Source: Serilophus lunatus (taxonomy: Eukaryota > Chordata > Aves > Passeriformes > Eurylaimidae). Taken from it: a DNA stretch of 64,000 nt. Shown piece by piece: positions 37,531-49,643 of this stretch (the stretch's first letter is position 1; each line of letters begins with the position of its first letter). Position numbers and translations under genes: made by a program. A model generated the notes under the pieces. It did not search any database. It had not been told where the DNA came from and saw only the letters and a program-made list of their open reading frames with translations. Location of the stretch: the NCBI GenBank assembly GCA_013399895.1, contig VXBA01003383.1, positions 945,272 to 1,009,271 of the forward strand. Direction: 5' to 3'.

Positions 37531-38066
37531 CAACCTGCATCCACAGGGTCACCAGGGAAACTTGCCTCATTCTTTCACTATGCCACTTTCATCACACACA
37601 TGGCAGAGGCTGATACCTTCCTTGCTCCAGCCCAGCAAACACTGACTTGCAGGACAATCAAAAGTCATACAGTATATCACCATTTATTATCTAAGGCAGT
37701 TGCTTTAATAGTGCTACCCTGGTAACTCAGTAAACCCATCCCACAGACTGGATTCCAATGATGTTTAAGCTGCTGGCTCTTCCATCAAAGGTTTGAAAGA
37801 CTTGGTGTTTTTTCTTTTCTTTAAACCACACAAAAAATGAAACTTTACAAAATTGGCTAATGGTTGACATGTAAGATTCCTGATAAACCAGACTTTTTTA
37901 ATACAGAAAAATTAAGACATTGTAGAGTAAAAACATTCCTAGCAGAGATGAGAAGTAACCTTCCTTTCTCCAGAGATCAGGCTTACCACACGTTCATGTG
38001 TATTGAATCATTGGAGTTTTATTAATTGGAAAGATATGGAAAGACATCAGATAAACCTTCTTGGTC

Positions 38067-38086
38067 TTTTTTTTTTTTCTCCACAG
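38067..38086 (+). other. Acceptor-like polypyrimidine tract
   Basis: A T12 run, then CTCCACAG. It is a strong 3' splice-site look-alike on the + strand. The downstream sequence is T-rich with early stops and has no nearby donor, so no exon is called. Confidence 0.3.
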
Positions 38087-39654
38087 ATTTTTTTCCCCCT
38101 GATTTTCAGTGATTTATAAAGACTGTGGCTGACAAATACTATCAATTTTAGTTAGTAGCTTAGTCCTAATCAGGTCATATCACAGTTCACTGCCTGGGGT
38201 CCTGCCCAATAAGGAGCACTGACCCAGCAGAGCCATCCTCCGTCCCTTGGTTGCCATAGATACTCCTTGGTGACCTTCTGACACATTTACTTGGCTGGCA
38301 GACAGAAACTGTCATGGCATCAAGTGCTGGTCCCTCTTCTTCTCATTGTTACTAATACCACTCTTTTGCCTAGTGGCACCAAGGAGATCGTTGCATTTGT
38401 ATTCACTCCCTGAAACTGCTGCACAGCTTCACAGAGAGGTCTGAACTGCTTCTAACATGACTCCTACAACTGATTCAGTAATTGAAACCACTCACACTAA
38501 CCCCAAAACACACACCAGACCCTTTTTGAAGACATTGTCCTACTGGAAGGCTCCAAACTAAAAATCCAGTTTCAAGACCAGACCCAAATCACATAGAGTT
38601 TTATTGAAAGTTTTTGGGTTTTATTACAGAAGTGCTTCAAATTTCTTTTTTAAATTATTCTTCTCAGCAGATGAGCTTTCTTTTTATACTACCTTCCTTT
38701 CCTTCTAAGGCATTTTAAGATCTTTATTTTTGCTGTAATCTGGATAATAAAAGAGGCCACTAATACCTTTACTTAGTCTGTAGAATGGGAGAACATTTGG
38801 ATCCCAAAATGGCAGCAAAATAAGAGAAATTTTTAAAAAATCCCACAATACTTATACAAAGAAATCAAAGGTTTACTTTTCCTAAGAGTATTTAAATTGC
38901 AACAAAGGAATCTACAGAGTCTTCCACAGAGTAAGAGATTCATTTTTCATTCATGGAATAAGAATTATATAGAAAGACATAATACATTACTTTTTCTTCC
39001 GGTAAATTTAGTGGAAATAGGAGACTCAGATGGCCACATATCTATGGAGTACTCATATCTATCATCCTGATGCAGAAACATTAGAGAGCAAGAAATCCTA
39101 CGTGTCTCGAGAGTAGCCTGCGCAGACCACATAATAACAAATGAGATCATCATGCGCAGCCTCAAAGCAAATGGTCTTTTGACATTCAACAATTTATGTA
39201 TGCTGTAGAATATCAAGTTAGAAAAAAATGATAACAATAAGAAAAGTTCTTGAAGCACAATTCTTTCTATTTAGCACAAACATAATACAATGAAAAACGT
39301 CTCCTCCCAACAAATAATAATTTAGCAACTTTGATGATCATAGGATTTGAAAAAGCTGGTTTACTATTTAAGCACAAGTGAGCATTGAAAAGCACAGCTC
39401 CAAATTCCAGCCTAAAAAAGGGAACACATCCACCAAAGCATCACACACCAAAAAGAAACACTGCAGCAAAGGGAAAACATTATCACCACTTGAAGAAAAC
39501 TTCCTGGACATGCTGTGTCAGCACCTCCACAGCATCCTCTCTTGAGTTTCGCTCATGTAAGGCAATGGCATTGAAGAGTACGTTTACAACCATCACTCAG
39601 TATCAAACAGGTATTTAAACTGCAGAACAAAGAAAGGATGATGAAGTACTGAGA

Positions 39655-39782
39655 GTCCTTGGATGGGACTCAAGAGACACATACTCAGCTCTCTGTCATG
39701 CCACCCTTTGGTCCACGAGCCTACCTTCCGTCTTGACTCTAATCTGAGCAGTGGAGGCACCACAGCTTCCCCATCTGAAGGG
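39655..39782 (+). repeat. MIR-type ancient SINE relic, sense orientation
   Basis: TTGGATGGGACTCAAGAGAC and CTCAGCTCTCTGTCATGCCA follow the MIR tRNA-derived head pattern 'tggactgggagtcaggagacctgggttctagtcccggctctgcca'. CACAGCTTCCCCATCTGAAG matches 'ctcagtttccccatctgtaa' further on. Two ordered landmarks about 70 bases apart support the call; the ends are approximate. Confidence 0.6.
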
Positions 39783-40997
39783 AGCACCATCAGGACAGAC
39801 ACAGGGAAGCCTGAGACGCTCAGGTATTTATTGATGTGCTGCATGTAGAGGCCCTAGGTGATCTCTGCAAAGTGCATCCTGCATTTCTCTGTTCTGTATT
39901 TCACAAAACAGGTAAGCAGAACTGAAAGAACTGAAAGAAGGGAGTAACTTTGAATTTGACATGCACAATGAAATTCTGCCAACCTTTCCACTTGAAAAAT
40001 TACTGGTTTAGAGACATTCCAAAAATAATAGCAGCTCTGTTCTAACTTTATGGCTATAGTTATGGTAACATTTTCAGTACCACAATGTTTCTGAAATTCA
40101 GTCAATGATTATTAAGAAGTTTTTGTAAAATAGTTTTGAGGTGAAATCTAATGTTTTGTATTCCTAGGCTGTAAATAAATGTGATCAGTGCTGACATGAA
40201 AAGCATTTGAACTGTGCAAACACTCCTTTCTACTATAAACATCAACAAGAAAGCATCATCTATGAATTGGGCTAGCTGATTACAAGTCATTTCAAGTCTT
40301 ATCTCTATACATTGTATTAAAAATAATTCAATGCTCTGTTTTATAACAACGAACTGAGAAATATGATGACAACTGAAGAACCATACTTTTCTTCCCCCCT
40401 CAACAGAAAATTTTAGCATGAGAATGTCCTACAATGACACATGCCTCAGAGGATTTCCCTGCTGCTTGCCCACAAACTGTCTAGCCCCCACAAAACTGAA
40501 GGGATTGCACGTCAGCCCAACTAATTAATTCAAGCTTACAAATAGCTACCCAATCATTGAAGGCTATGTACCTACACAGTGTTTTCCCACATACATTTTA
40601 CTTGTGTATTTTATATTTAGACAGCCAAATATATTAATCAGTATGAAAAGAGGAAGAAGACAAAATTAATTGTACGATCTATATCTGGTTCAAGATCCTT
40701 TTACTTGCCTCAAGAGTGTAAAGTGGCCTTTACGTGTATGAAGATCAAATCCTGTTCTATATAGGTAGGTTTGACTTCAGCGATTACAGTCTCCAAGAAA
40801 GAAAATACCTATATTTATAGAACTGGTCCCAAAGGCCACACAGCTCTTCAGACACTAGAAATCTAGAAATTTTAGAAGACATTGAATATGCATTGAACTC
40901 TCTACATCTTGAATAACTTTCTTAAGAACACTACTTGACTGAGCCTTTAACACAGAAACAGTCTGAAGATGATTTCAAACATGGTCTTTCTAATCCA

Positions 40998-41035
40998 CCC
41001 CCTTCTTTTTTTTTTCCTTTCTTTTTCCTTCACAG
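40998..41035 (+). other. Long polypyrimidine tract ending in CAG
   Basis: An uninterrupted C/T tract of about 30 bases ends in TTCACAG at 41,035, the form of a strong 3' splice site. The following sequence stays open in one frame for 18 codons but has no donor, so no exon is called. Confidence 0.35.
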
Positions 41036-43189
41036 TTCACATATATTTGCTCCTTTCACTGAATTGAAGTTCACAGCAAAAAAAACACAGTCATGAAACC
41101 CAGTTGTGATTAACTGCTAGTAACATCACAATTATAGCTAGGAAAAAAAAACACTGCTGAAAACTCAGTATATTTATAACTACGCATATGTGATTGCAAA
41201 CAACTTTTTTGATGCCAGATATGCCATGCATTCTGTGCCCACCACTGAAGCTTCAGCAATTAATTTATCTCTGCTTAACCCTTTCAAACACAAGTAAGCT
41301 GTTATACTAATAAACAAAACAAAACCAAAACCAAGAAATCAAAAGTTAGGTTTCCCTAACTTAACTACAGCATCTTTCTCCTTGAGGGGAAACCTCAGTG
41401 TTTGTATACCTGTGTACTGTTTTTCACACTTCTGCAGTTAATTTGAGCATTTTCCTGATCAATCAAGCTGTTGCAGACCAGGCATGCCAATGGCTCACCC
41501 AGGGACAGTGTAGTGAGCATCTTCTCTACAAGCCTATGCACCCCTAGACAAACAATGTGCAGTTCAGTTAAGAGGGGCCTTTGTTATACCTTTGGAGGAA
41601 CCTGTGAATTCCTGTCTCTGAGACACAGCATGTGAAGTGATGTACCACATGCACCCTGTGCACGTGACACCAAAGCTGGCTGGAAAACAGCTGCCAGCAC
41701 TACCCTTAGCTGCATGTTCTCACAGTCAGCAACCCCTTGTAGCTGAAGCCATGTGTTCCTTCTCAGCAACATGTGACATGTCATCCAAAGTATCCGCCTG
41801 TAAGGGGAAGGATCAGCATCAGCAAGACAGTGGAGTTTTTTTGGGTGAGTGGTTTTGGTTTGGTTTTGGGGGGTGGGGGCAGGTGTGCTGTTGAGTCAGT
41901 TCAGCCATATGATGTTAAAGCAACACCACTGACATGAGTGAAGATCAGTGCAAAAGGTTGTCAACCTTCGTGCTTTCCTTCTAGGAGGATAAGAATTTCT
42001 TAAATCAATATCCAAAACATTAAATCCAATCTAAGTAATGAGTAGAAAATGATCCTTAAGCAGAAGGCCTAAGTAACAGCTCTTTATCTCAATCACAGGC
42101 AGGAACAAGCACTCACAGCTCATGGTGCCTGTAGCATATACTACCAGTACCTTTCAGCCTTGGAGAGGAGACCTGAGGTGTCACTCCCATCCCATCCCTT
42201 GTTAAATTTCAGTTTATCAACAGAGAAAAATTCTGCTAGGAAACGAAGAGATTAGCAACTAATTTCCATCAAGGCTGAAGTAACAAAAAGGGAGTCACTT
42301 TAAAACAGCTCGCTTGTGTAAGCATAAATTAGGGTAACACACATCACTTCAGAGGTGTAACAGAAAAACGAGATTCGTCCTTTAGCTGTAGACAATCAAG
42401 ACCAAACACATAAACCTGCAGTTTAGCATGGAAAGGCCTCAATCACTGGGGATGAGGTCTTTAGCCAGTGTCACCCAGTTCAGAGAGAGACAAATTAAGC
42501 TGATAAAATGTCCATGTTTTGAACTTTCTCGTATAAAGAAAAAATAAAAACAGTCATAGAGAGCAGATGGACAGTCAGACAGCTATTAAAAAGCCCACAG
42601 ATAACCCTCTGGCAGTATCATCCACATAAAACACAGACACTGAAAAAACTTCATGGGCAATAGTTCTCAAGCTCAGATATAGTTAAGATCCAAATAATAG
42701 GTTAAGTCACATATATGATTGTCCATTTCTTTTATAAGAGAAGGCCAGCCACATTCAACAACATACTTCTTGAATAATTAACACAGCAGAACTCATTTTT
42801 TGCTCAGTATACATGCAGAGAAAGAATTAATAACTACTACTAACCTGAGCAATACCAGCTTGCTAAATAGCAATTGATTGAATTTCAAAACACTGCTTTT
42901 GCTAAAGTTTACCAGAAATACTGTCCTTCCTGACCCCTTCTCAAAACAGCCACTGTAGCAGCACAAAGCCAGGCAGAGGCAGCTAAACTAACACAAGTTG
43001 CAATCTATGGCACTGTGTGTTTTTTAGCCTGGTGTTTTGAACCAGCAATTGAAAAGAAAGATTTTTTAAGCATATTTAACTGAGCAGCTCACAAGAAAAA
43101 GGTTGTAATCCCAGACTTTTACAGATGCTTAAACCTGCAATGCTTCACTCCCACTATTGTTCTAAATACTTAGTACACATCCTCCAGTC

Positions 43190-43235
43190 TGCACACTCAC
43201 ACGCAGACACACGTGCACGTTCACACACACTCAAG
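43190..43235. repeat. Imperfect CA-rich repeat
   Basis: CACACTCACACGCAGACACA and related interrupted CA units. It looks like a decayed dinucleotide microsatellite. Confidence 0.7.
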
Positions 43236-44795
43236 TGTCACACCATGTACTTCACTTCTAATAGTAAACCTGACAGAAAGGAATTTTATTTTTTACACTT
43301 TCACACCACCCACTCCTAATTAATGTCAATCAGTGTCTTCTACATAGTACACATTGCAAGTATACATGGCCCCATCCGTGCTCTGTGTAGGGTGGGGGCA
43401 AAAATTTCCACTGTTGCTAAAAACTGAGTGGGCTCCATGTAATGGATTCACACAAGAACCTGGCGATGCACAAGCTTCCTTTAATGCCCCTCCTGAGGGC
43501 GTCAATTAAAATGCTCTGACTTTCTGGGGGATGTTTCTGTTGTTTGGTTTGTATTTTTCCCCCCACAGCTATGACTAGGAAGCAATTCTTCAGTTCAGAA
43601 GAGACTGTTGCAGACTTCCCAAGGTGTGAGAGGATGCAGACTTGCCAGTACATCTCGAAAGCTACCAGAAACAGTGGCAGCAGTGGGAGGGACAGCAAAG
43701 GACTGCTGATGACTTCAGTAGAGCCAGTCCACACTGTTTAGACAGTCATGGACCAGAATCAGACAATTAAAAACACTGGCAGTTACTACGTATGCACCTA
43801 TACTTGTATTCCCCAGCTGTCCCAATAACTACTACAGTAGCAGAAGTGAGGGCGGGAAAATCTTGTGCCCCAAGCCCAAAGCAGATAAACTTGGTTTCCC
43901 AGCACATACACCACTCACTTCTTTTCACAGAATGATTTTCTCATGAATGCAAAAGTAAATCCAGCTCAGATGATTTCCCTGCCTTAACTTTTGTACAAGG
44001 GGAAGACAGAAAGCTAAAAAAAGAAAATTAGACACTTCATGAAATCTGTGATTAAGACACAGAAGCTATGAAGACAGATGGGTTGAAACATGCAGAGAGC
44101 TTCAGTTCAACAACCCATGTTTTTCAGAGATCTACAGTATGCTATTGTCTTCCCTATTTAGAGTTTTTAAATCCCATTTTTCACTGCAGTAATTCAACAG
44201 CATTTCTAAACTTGGAGTACCCTTATTGGGTAGTCCAAAATAAATCCCAATATTTACTCAACCGGCACATGGCCTTCGAACCTAGTATGGGGTTTTCTCC
44301 CCCTTCCTTGGCCTTTTGTTTTTTGGGTGCAGGTAATGGCCACTGCTGCTGGTTTAGACAAGGTGAATTTGCTGAGGAGGCAGAGCAAGTGGCTGTGGAT
44401 GGTGGGGAAAACTAAGAGGCAGGACTCAGCTGCAGCTCCCTCTGCTCTGCTGCAAGATTTGCTCCCTTGTGCACACCCACTGGCAGAGCTGCCATCACTG
44501 GCCTTAGTCAGGCTATTGCTGTGCAGACAGAAACATGAGGCCAGGTACACAGTGAACTCCCTCTTACAAACATTAGTCTCCAAGGGTAATAAGCAGCAGC
44601 AAGTATTCCACAGGAAAAGAGGGGCCAGTTGCTTTCTAGGAAGGGTGGTCTGCCCCTCCCCAAGCTCCTTGCTCACTGCAAGGACTCAGGCTGGTTCATC
44701 CCCCACTACATTCCCTCTTCCATCAGAAATTAAGTCCTCTTTTCGGTAAGGTGCACAAAGCATCGACTCAACCAGGAAAAACAAAACAAAGGGGC

Positions 44796-44844
44796 AAGGA
44801 GAAAAAGAAGAGGTAAAAAAAAAAAAAGAAAAAAAAGAAGGAAA
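44796..44844. repeat. Homopurine tract
   Basis: About 49 bases of A and G with a single T interruption, including an A-rich core. Such tracts can form triplex DNA; that is general knowledge and not shown here. Confidence 0.85.
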
Positions 44845-45864
44845 TATGTAACTCCAACTTGCTGAGTTACTTCTTTCCCTTCCACTTGGTAAGTGGCTGC
44901 CTCAACCCATTCAGCAGAAAGCCTCTTTTCCCCAAAATGGCATAAATCTGGAGTAATTTCTTTCATTCCAATGGAGCTGCTCAGGATTTACAGCAGTGTG
45001 ACATTAGAAGCAGGATCCCAGCCATTAAGAGCTACAAGCTCAGGTTTTCCTGCACGAGAGCATGCTGCTTTGCTCTTGCAGGCCGTGATCCTAAACCTGC
45101 TGATGCCACAGCTCCTTCTTTCTTTTCTGTTGCTGTCAGCTCCAGCAGACGCTCTGCAGGCAAGACCTTTGGAGAAATCACCCTCTTTCACACACTGCAG
45201 GAGAATGTTGACAATCTATGAACAGAATAACATTTATTAGCTTGAATTAATTATTTTTTCAGATTTCATTTTCCCTCCCCATATTTCATTTAATACTCTA
45301 ATTTGGTCTTGCACAGATTTATAAAATTATTATTTTTTAACATCTCACTGGACTGTGTGAAACAGAGTTCAGAAGGCAGCAGAAATATCTTCTGTGCAGA
45401 TGATGTGTGAATAAGCAAGGGATGAGATCAAGATTTAAGGAATACCAATCAGCTTTACCAGACAATATTCTATTTATTTTCTCAGCTTAAGAAAAAGTAT
45501 TGATGAGGATTCATGCACGCACTGGAAGGTTTCTATAAGCAGGGAAAGACCCTGAAAAAACTATACAATACCCCCCCCACAGCGTGCAATGCAGTGGGGC
45601 AAACAGAATAATAAATGGCAAATAAACCCAAAACCCAACCTTTGAAACAGGACTATTCCAAAGGAGGAGAGTTTCAGCTTTACAGTAAACATACCACCTA
45701 TGTAAAAAAATGCATTCACACATATATGAAGGGACTGACAGGGTTTTTCTAAACAAATGCAATGAGTCTTGTCTGTCCTGGTTAAGTACACTTACAACAT
45801 CCAAGAATAGGATGTAACTGCCTAGAAACAGCACTGTTCATGTAGTCCTTTCAACATGGGGAAC

Positions 45865-45959
45865 ACAGCGTGCTATACAAATATTAATTTAGCCTGAACA
45901 ACCAGTGAGGTATGCAAATATTACTCCCAGCTTCAACTGGGATTGATTTGAGCACAGGG
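45865..45959 (-). repeat. MIR-type ancient SINE relic
   Basis: The + strand reads GCGTGCTATACAAATATTAA, then AACCAGTGAGGTATGCAAAT and ATTACTCCCAGCTTCAACTG, then GGGATTGATTTGAGCACAGG. These match in order the MIR complement 'gcgctttacaaatattaa', 'aaccctgtgaggtaggtaaat', 'attatccccattttacagatg' and 'gggaaactgaggcacagag'. The element is old and diverged, but the register is kept over nearly 100 bases. Confidence 0.65.
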
Positions 45960-46894
45960 AACAGCAAGGGGGATTTTCAGCAGTGCTTCAGGGAGCCAGC
46001 TCACAGCCAAGGAAAGCTGCAGTCTTGCATGTCTGCAAGTGCTTTCAATAGTCCTGCCCTGATTGACTTCCTAGACCTGCTGGCTCTCTTCAGGAGACCC
46101 CGATCAGCAAACATTTTCTGCATCCTGACTGGCTGTGCAGCCAAATTCAACAAGCCAATTGTGCAGACTTGGGTACACCCTGCAACACATCCCAGGTCCA
46201 GGTTGCCCAAATCATAAGGCATACTGCAGTTCCTTTCCCATCTCTATGATGGAGATCCCTACCCATACAGGATCTTGACTCTCAATCTGGAAAGCAAGAG
46301 GCCCAGTGTTTTTGACATAGTTCAAGAAAAGCCACCACAGCCACTTAGCTAGGCAACAGGGACTGCAAACACTTGGGTACCACTACTTCTACAACTGTTC
46401 AAAAAGCACCGATACAGTAAAAGCAGAGAAAAGCAGCAGGAACTTCAGCAGCTGACAGTGGCTTCTTGTTTACTGAGTAAGGACAATGCTGCAGAACCCC
46501 AGGGGCTCAGCTGATGGGGACAGGGCCAGAGAAGTCCAGCAGGTCTCACTGTTTATTTCACCTTTTTAAAGTTCCACTTTTAATCCAAAGGGAAGAAAGA
46601 AACATTTGTTAAGTCAAAGAAGCAGACAAGAAAAGGAGAGCTGAAACAATGTAGATCTAAGTGACCTGAAAAGAATGATCTCCTGAACCAATTTTTTTCT
46701 ACCACTCCACCAAACAGCAGCAGAGGAAAGTGAAAGGCAGAGAAATGGGTTCTCAAGAACAGGTTATAGAGTGTTGCATCTGAACACAAGACCTTTAGAT
46801 CAGCAGCCCAAAGAAGGCAATTCTCACAGCAACCATGACACTGAAGACTGTTCAGCCCTGTCCCTCGAGACCTTTGATTTAGCTTTATACAATT

Positions 46895-46985
46895 CTGGCA
46901 AATAATTTAATTATTATTTTAATTAATTAAAAATACCTAATAAAAATATAAAATATATTCTACAGCATTTAAATTAAAATGTTCT
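46895..46985. repeat. AT-rich low-complexity stretch
   Basis: Nearly pure A/T with TTAATTAATTAA-type units and several AATAAA and ATATTC strings. It could be a matrix-attachment or replication-prone region, but nothing in the sequence proves a function. Confidence 0.6.
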
Positions 46986-47570
46986 AATATCGCCGCCTCA
47001 GATCTTTTGAAGGAAAATTTCAGAAAAAAAAAAATTCAGTAATTTTGGACAAAGAGAGCAGGCAAGTAACTATGTATCACTGACTGTGTTAAATTTACTT
47101 CTGCTGCTGTTGTTACTAATTTATTGAGATATAAAAATGGCTTCAGGTTTTTGAGCAAATTGAAAAGTTTGGGAAAAGGATTATGCTGATCGGAGATGCA
47201 TTCTTAGCTACTCCTGTGAAAAAACACCTATCTATTTGGTTAGATTTAAATCAGGGCAGAGAATGAAGGGGGGAGATCAGCAGCTAAGAAAGACCTTTCA
47301 TCGGTGTAAACATCACACTTTGGGCTTTGATACGGCTCCATATGGGCCACACCATCTATGAAAGGGTATGTCCACTTAGGGTTCACTGCAGAACAGAAGG
47401 CTGAGCTTTAAGCAGCTTTAGGACTTTTGAAGTCAAGAAACTACAATTAGTAAAGAAAAACACAATTATTTCAAAAAATATATTCTTTACCCTGAACGTT
47501 ACTGAAATCAGAAAGAGACACAGAAAAGGAAAGAAACACTCAAGAACTTGGAGCTTCTTGTTTGTTTGAC

Positions 47571-47587
47571 TTTTTTTTTTAAAAAAA
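47571..47587. repeat. T10A7 homopolymer junction
   Basis: Ten T are followed immediately by seven A, a self-complementary AT tract like that at 8,389-8,408. Confidence 0.9.
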
Positions 47588-47640
47588 GTAAATCCATACA
47601 AACAGCAAAGTACAAGCATTTCAAATATCCCCATCGCAAA

Positions 47641-47656
47641 ACTTACCAAGGTAAGT
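47641..47656. other. Palindromic sequence with a splice-donor consensus on both strands
   Basis: ACTTACC-AA-GGTAAGT is a perfect inverted repeat with 7-bp arms. The + strand reads CAAG|GTAAGT and the - strand reads TTGG|TAAGT in the frame TTG|GTAAGT, so both strands carry the core GTAAGT donor. No exon is recognised on either side. Confidence 0.5.
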
Positions 47657-47885
47657 ATTTTCTGGCAACCCAGCATGCCTGCACAGAAGAATCGTGGTCT
47701 GCTGTTCTTTGAATGCTCCTCTTTCTGAAGCCACATTCAGAGAGGGTGACACTGCAATGCCAAGCTGCTTTCCCTGTATTCCAAAGCATCTCCACTCAAA
47801 TGCCCCCAAATGCCACTCCTTCCTTGTCAGAAATCTTTGTTAACAAATTTCCCTCTTCGTTTATTTTGTGAACTGTGCTTTTCCT

Positions 47886-47917
47886 TTTTTGTTTGTAAAC
47901 AAAGAAACAAACAAAAA
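47886..47917. other. 11-bp perfect inverted repeat
   Basis: TTTTTGTTTGT and ACAAACAAAAA flank a ten-base A-rich loop. It is a simple AT-rich hairpin, probably a by-product of low complexity. Confidence 0.7.
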
Positions 47918-49372
47918 GCCAGAATGTAGAAAGAATCTGCCAGAACTCAATTAATAAATAACAAGCATCGAGTGTTTTTGATCATTTCCTTCTGTCTAAG
48001 CCTCACAAACTGACAGTAAAACAATGTATGACCCTTTACAGAACAATTTTACTATCACATTACATTCTCATTGGAAATTAAGAACAGAAATTTGACATTT
48101 TAAATGGGAATGGCTCATCCAATTTGGTACAGTGTTATCCACTGAGAAGTCCAAAGCCAGCTGAGAGCCAGCACAGCAGGATCTGCAAAGCATCCATCTA
48201 GTCACTCAGCAAACTCTAGCACAACCTGTGCTAACTTTGTCAATCGCTCTGCACTATAGACGTGTGACTAACACTTTTCAACTCACAGAGCCATACTATT
48301 TTGCTGGATTTTTGCAAGACATTACCTAAGCTTGAGTTCAAGAAGTTCTTTGGGATATGTGAATCCAGGGAAATGGGTATGGAAAAGCAGGAAAGGAGTA
48401 AAGACATCCTGTCCTGCTACTCCAACTGGAAACATGGGGATGCAAGAAGTTATTTTCATATTCAAAACTGGAAAACAGAAAAAAAAGAAATAAGAGGAGT
48501 TAAAAGAAAGGGAAGAGATCTACTAGAAAGCTGCTTCTGGTCATCTGGAGAAGAATGAAAGGATAACTAGAGAACACCTTTTGCTGTAGAGATGGTGTAA
48601 GAGAATAGAAGAAACACGCATACATAGATAACTACAAAAGCAGTTTTCAGCATTGTGTTTAAAAATAGTGGCCAGGAGGACAGATTTCCATTCCATCTTT
48701 GTTGGCATAACTTTCCTTGATGGGAATATGCTAACTTATACCAGCCATAGAACTGTCCCCCTCATTTATAAAGAGACAAAACCAGCATTTTCCTGGTGTT
48801 CATGGGCACATCATCTGTTTACATTTGGAAACTGCAGTGATCAAGGTCCCACCATACATGCTAAATTGTCAAGATGCATGAAGTGAGTGAAAAATCAAGA
48901 TTTCCATCACTTCAGCCCTAATTTGACTAACACCAGCACCAAATTGTCTCTATCCAAAGCATAAACATACTCCTTATAAACTGCTTAAATGACAGTATTT
49001 TAAAGGCACAACTGTTCACGTGTTGTAATCTCTCTAACAAACAAATTTCAATCACACCCAGAAAAAAAAAGTAATCTGTTTATTGACATCATTGAAAGGA
49101 AGCAAATAATGGCTCAGAATACTACAAAACCTGATGAAAATGGAAGTGAAATTACCCTTTGGATAAACTGTGCATGACCCTATGTTATAGTGGGCTATAG
49201 GTAATATAAACTCAACAGTTTCATTTTGCTCTCATACAGACATTTTAATTTTTATATAGATATACTTTTTTAATGCATATTTACTGTCTTTTTGAAACTT
49301 TTTCCAAAAAAAACATTTGGTTTACAAAAAAACCCAAAAACCTCCACCAAAAACAAACAAACGAACCGACTA

Positions 49373-49391
49373 ACACACACACACACACACA
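49373..49391. repeat. (AC)n microsatellite inside an A-rich tract
   Basis: Nine AC units end in A7. Upstream from about 49,305 the DNA is A/C-rich low complexity. Confidence 0.92.
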
Positions 49392-49628
49392 AAAAAACCA
49401 CAACAACTTTCCTTCCTCGCCTCTCTAAGATACTGCTGCCTTCCAGCCAGACAGTGAATGCCTCATTCAAATAACAGAACATGGATTTCTCTTAGTAACT
49501 GCAGCTATAATTGTAGCAACCACTTACACTGCTTCTATCCTGTTAGTGTTACAATTGTCCAAAGCAGAACACTCACGTAAATTGCCCTAATCTCTGATAA
49601 ACATCCAAATTTTTATTTGGAACAGTGG

Positions 49629-49643
49629 AAAAAAAAAAAAAAA
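49629..49643. repeat. A15 homopolymer
   Basis: Fifteen consecutive A, read directly. Confidence 0.9.

Larger units (their letters stand above)
27735..39640. other. Unique non-coding DNA
   Basis: No gene is recognised in about 12 kb. Separately listed are a micro-exon-like segment, a GT microsatellite, two perfect short hairpins, a possible old repeat and two low-complexity tracts. Small frames such as 33,953-34,228 and 36,856-37,149 show no domain. The remainder is AT-rich and appears single-copy. Confidence 0.55.
39800..45860. other. Unique non-coding DNA
   Basis: No gene is recognised. Acceptor-like tracts occur near 41,035 and 43,569, and a G-rich run lies at 41,868-41,879. The 140-codon frames at 44,254-44,749 overlap antisense, begin at GTG and resemble no family. 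The 44,380-44,720 part is locally richer in G+C. A CA-rich imperfect repeat lies at 43,190-43,235. Confidence 0.55.

Noticed and set aside
44254..44749. Two 140-codon frames on opposite strands
   Set aside because: They overlap almost completely, begin at GTG rather than ATG and show no domain or family resemblance. Locally higher G+C explains the lack of stops.
47383..47736. 117-codon hydrophobic frame on the - strand, considered as a membrane protein
   Set aside because: The hydrophobicity comes from reading T-rich and homopolymer DNA, including the T/A junction at 47,571-47,587. No family resemblance.
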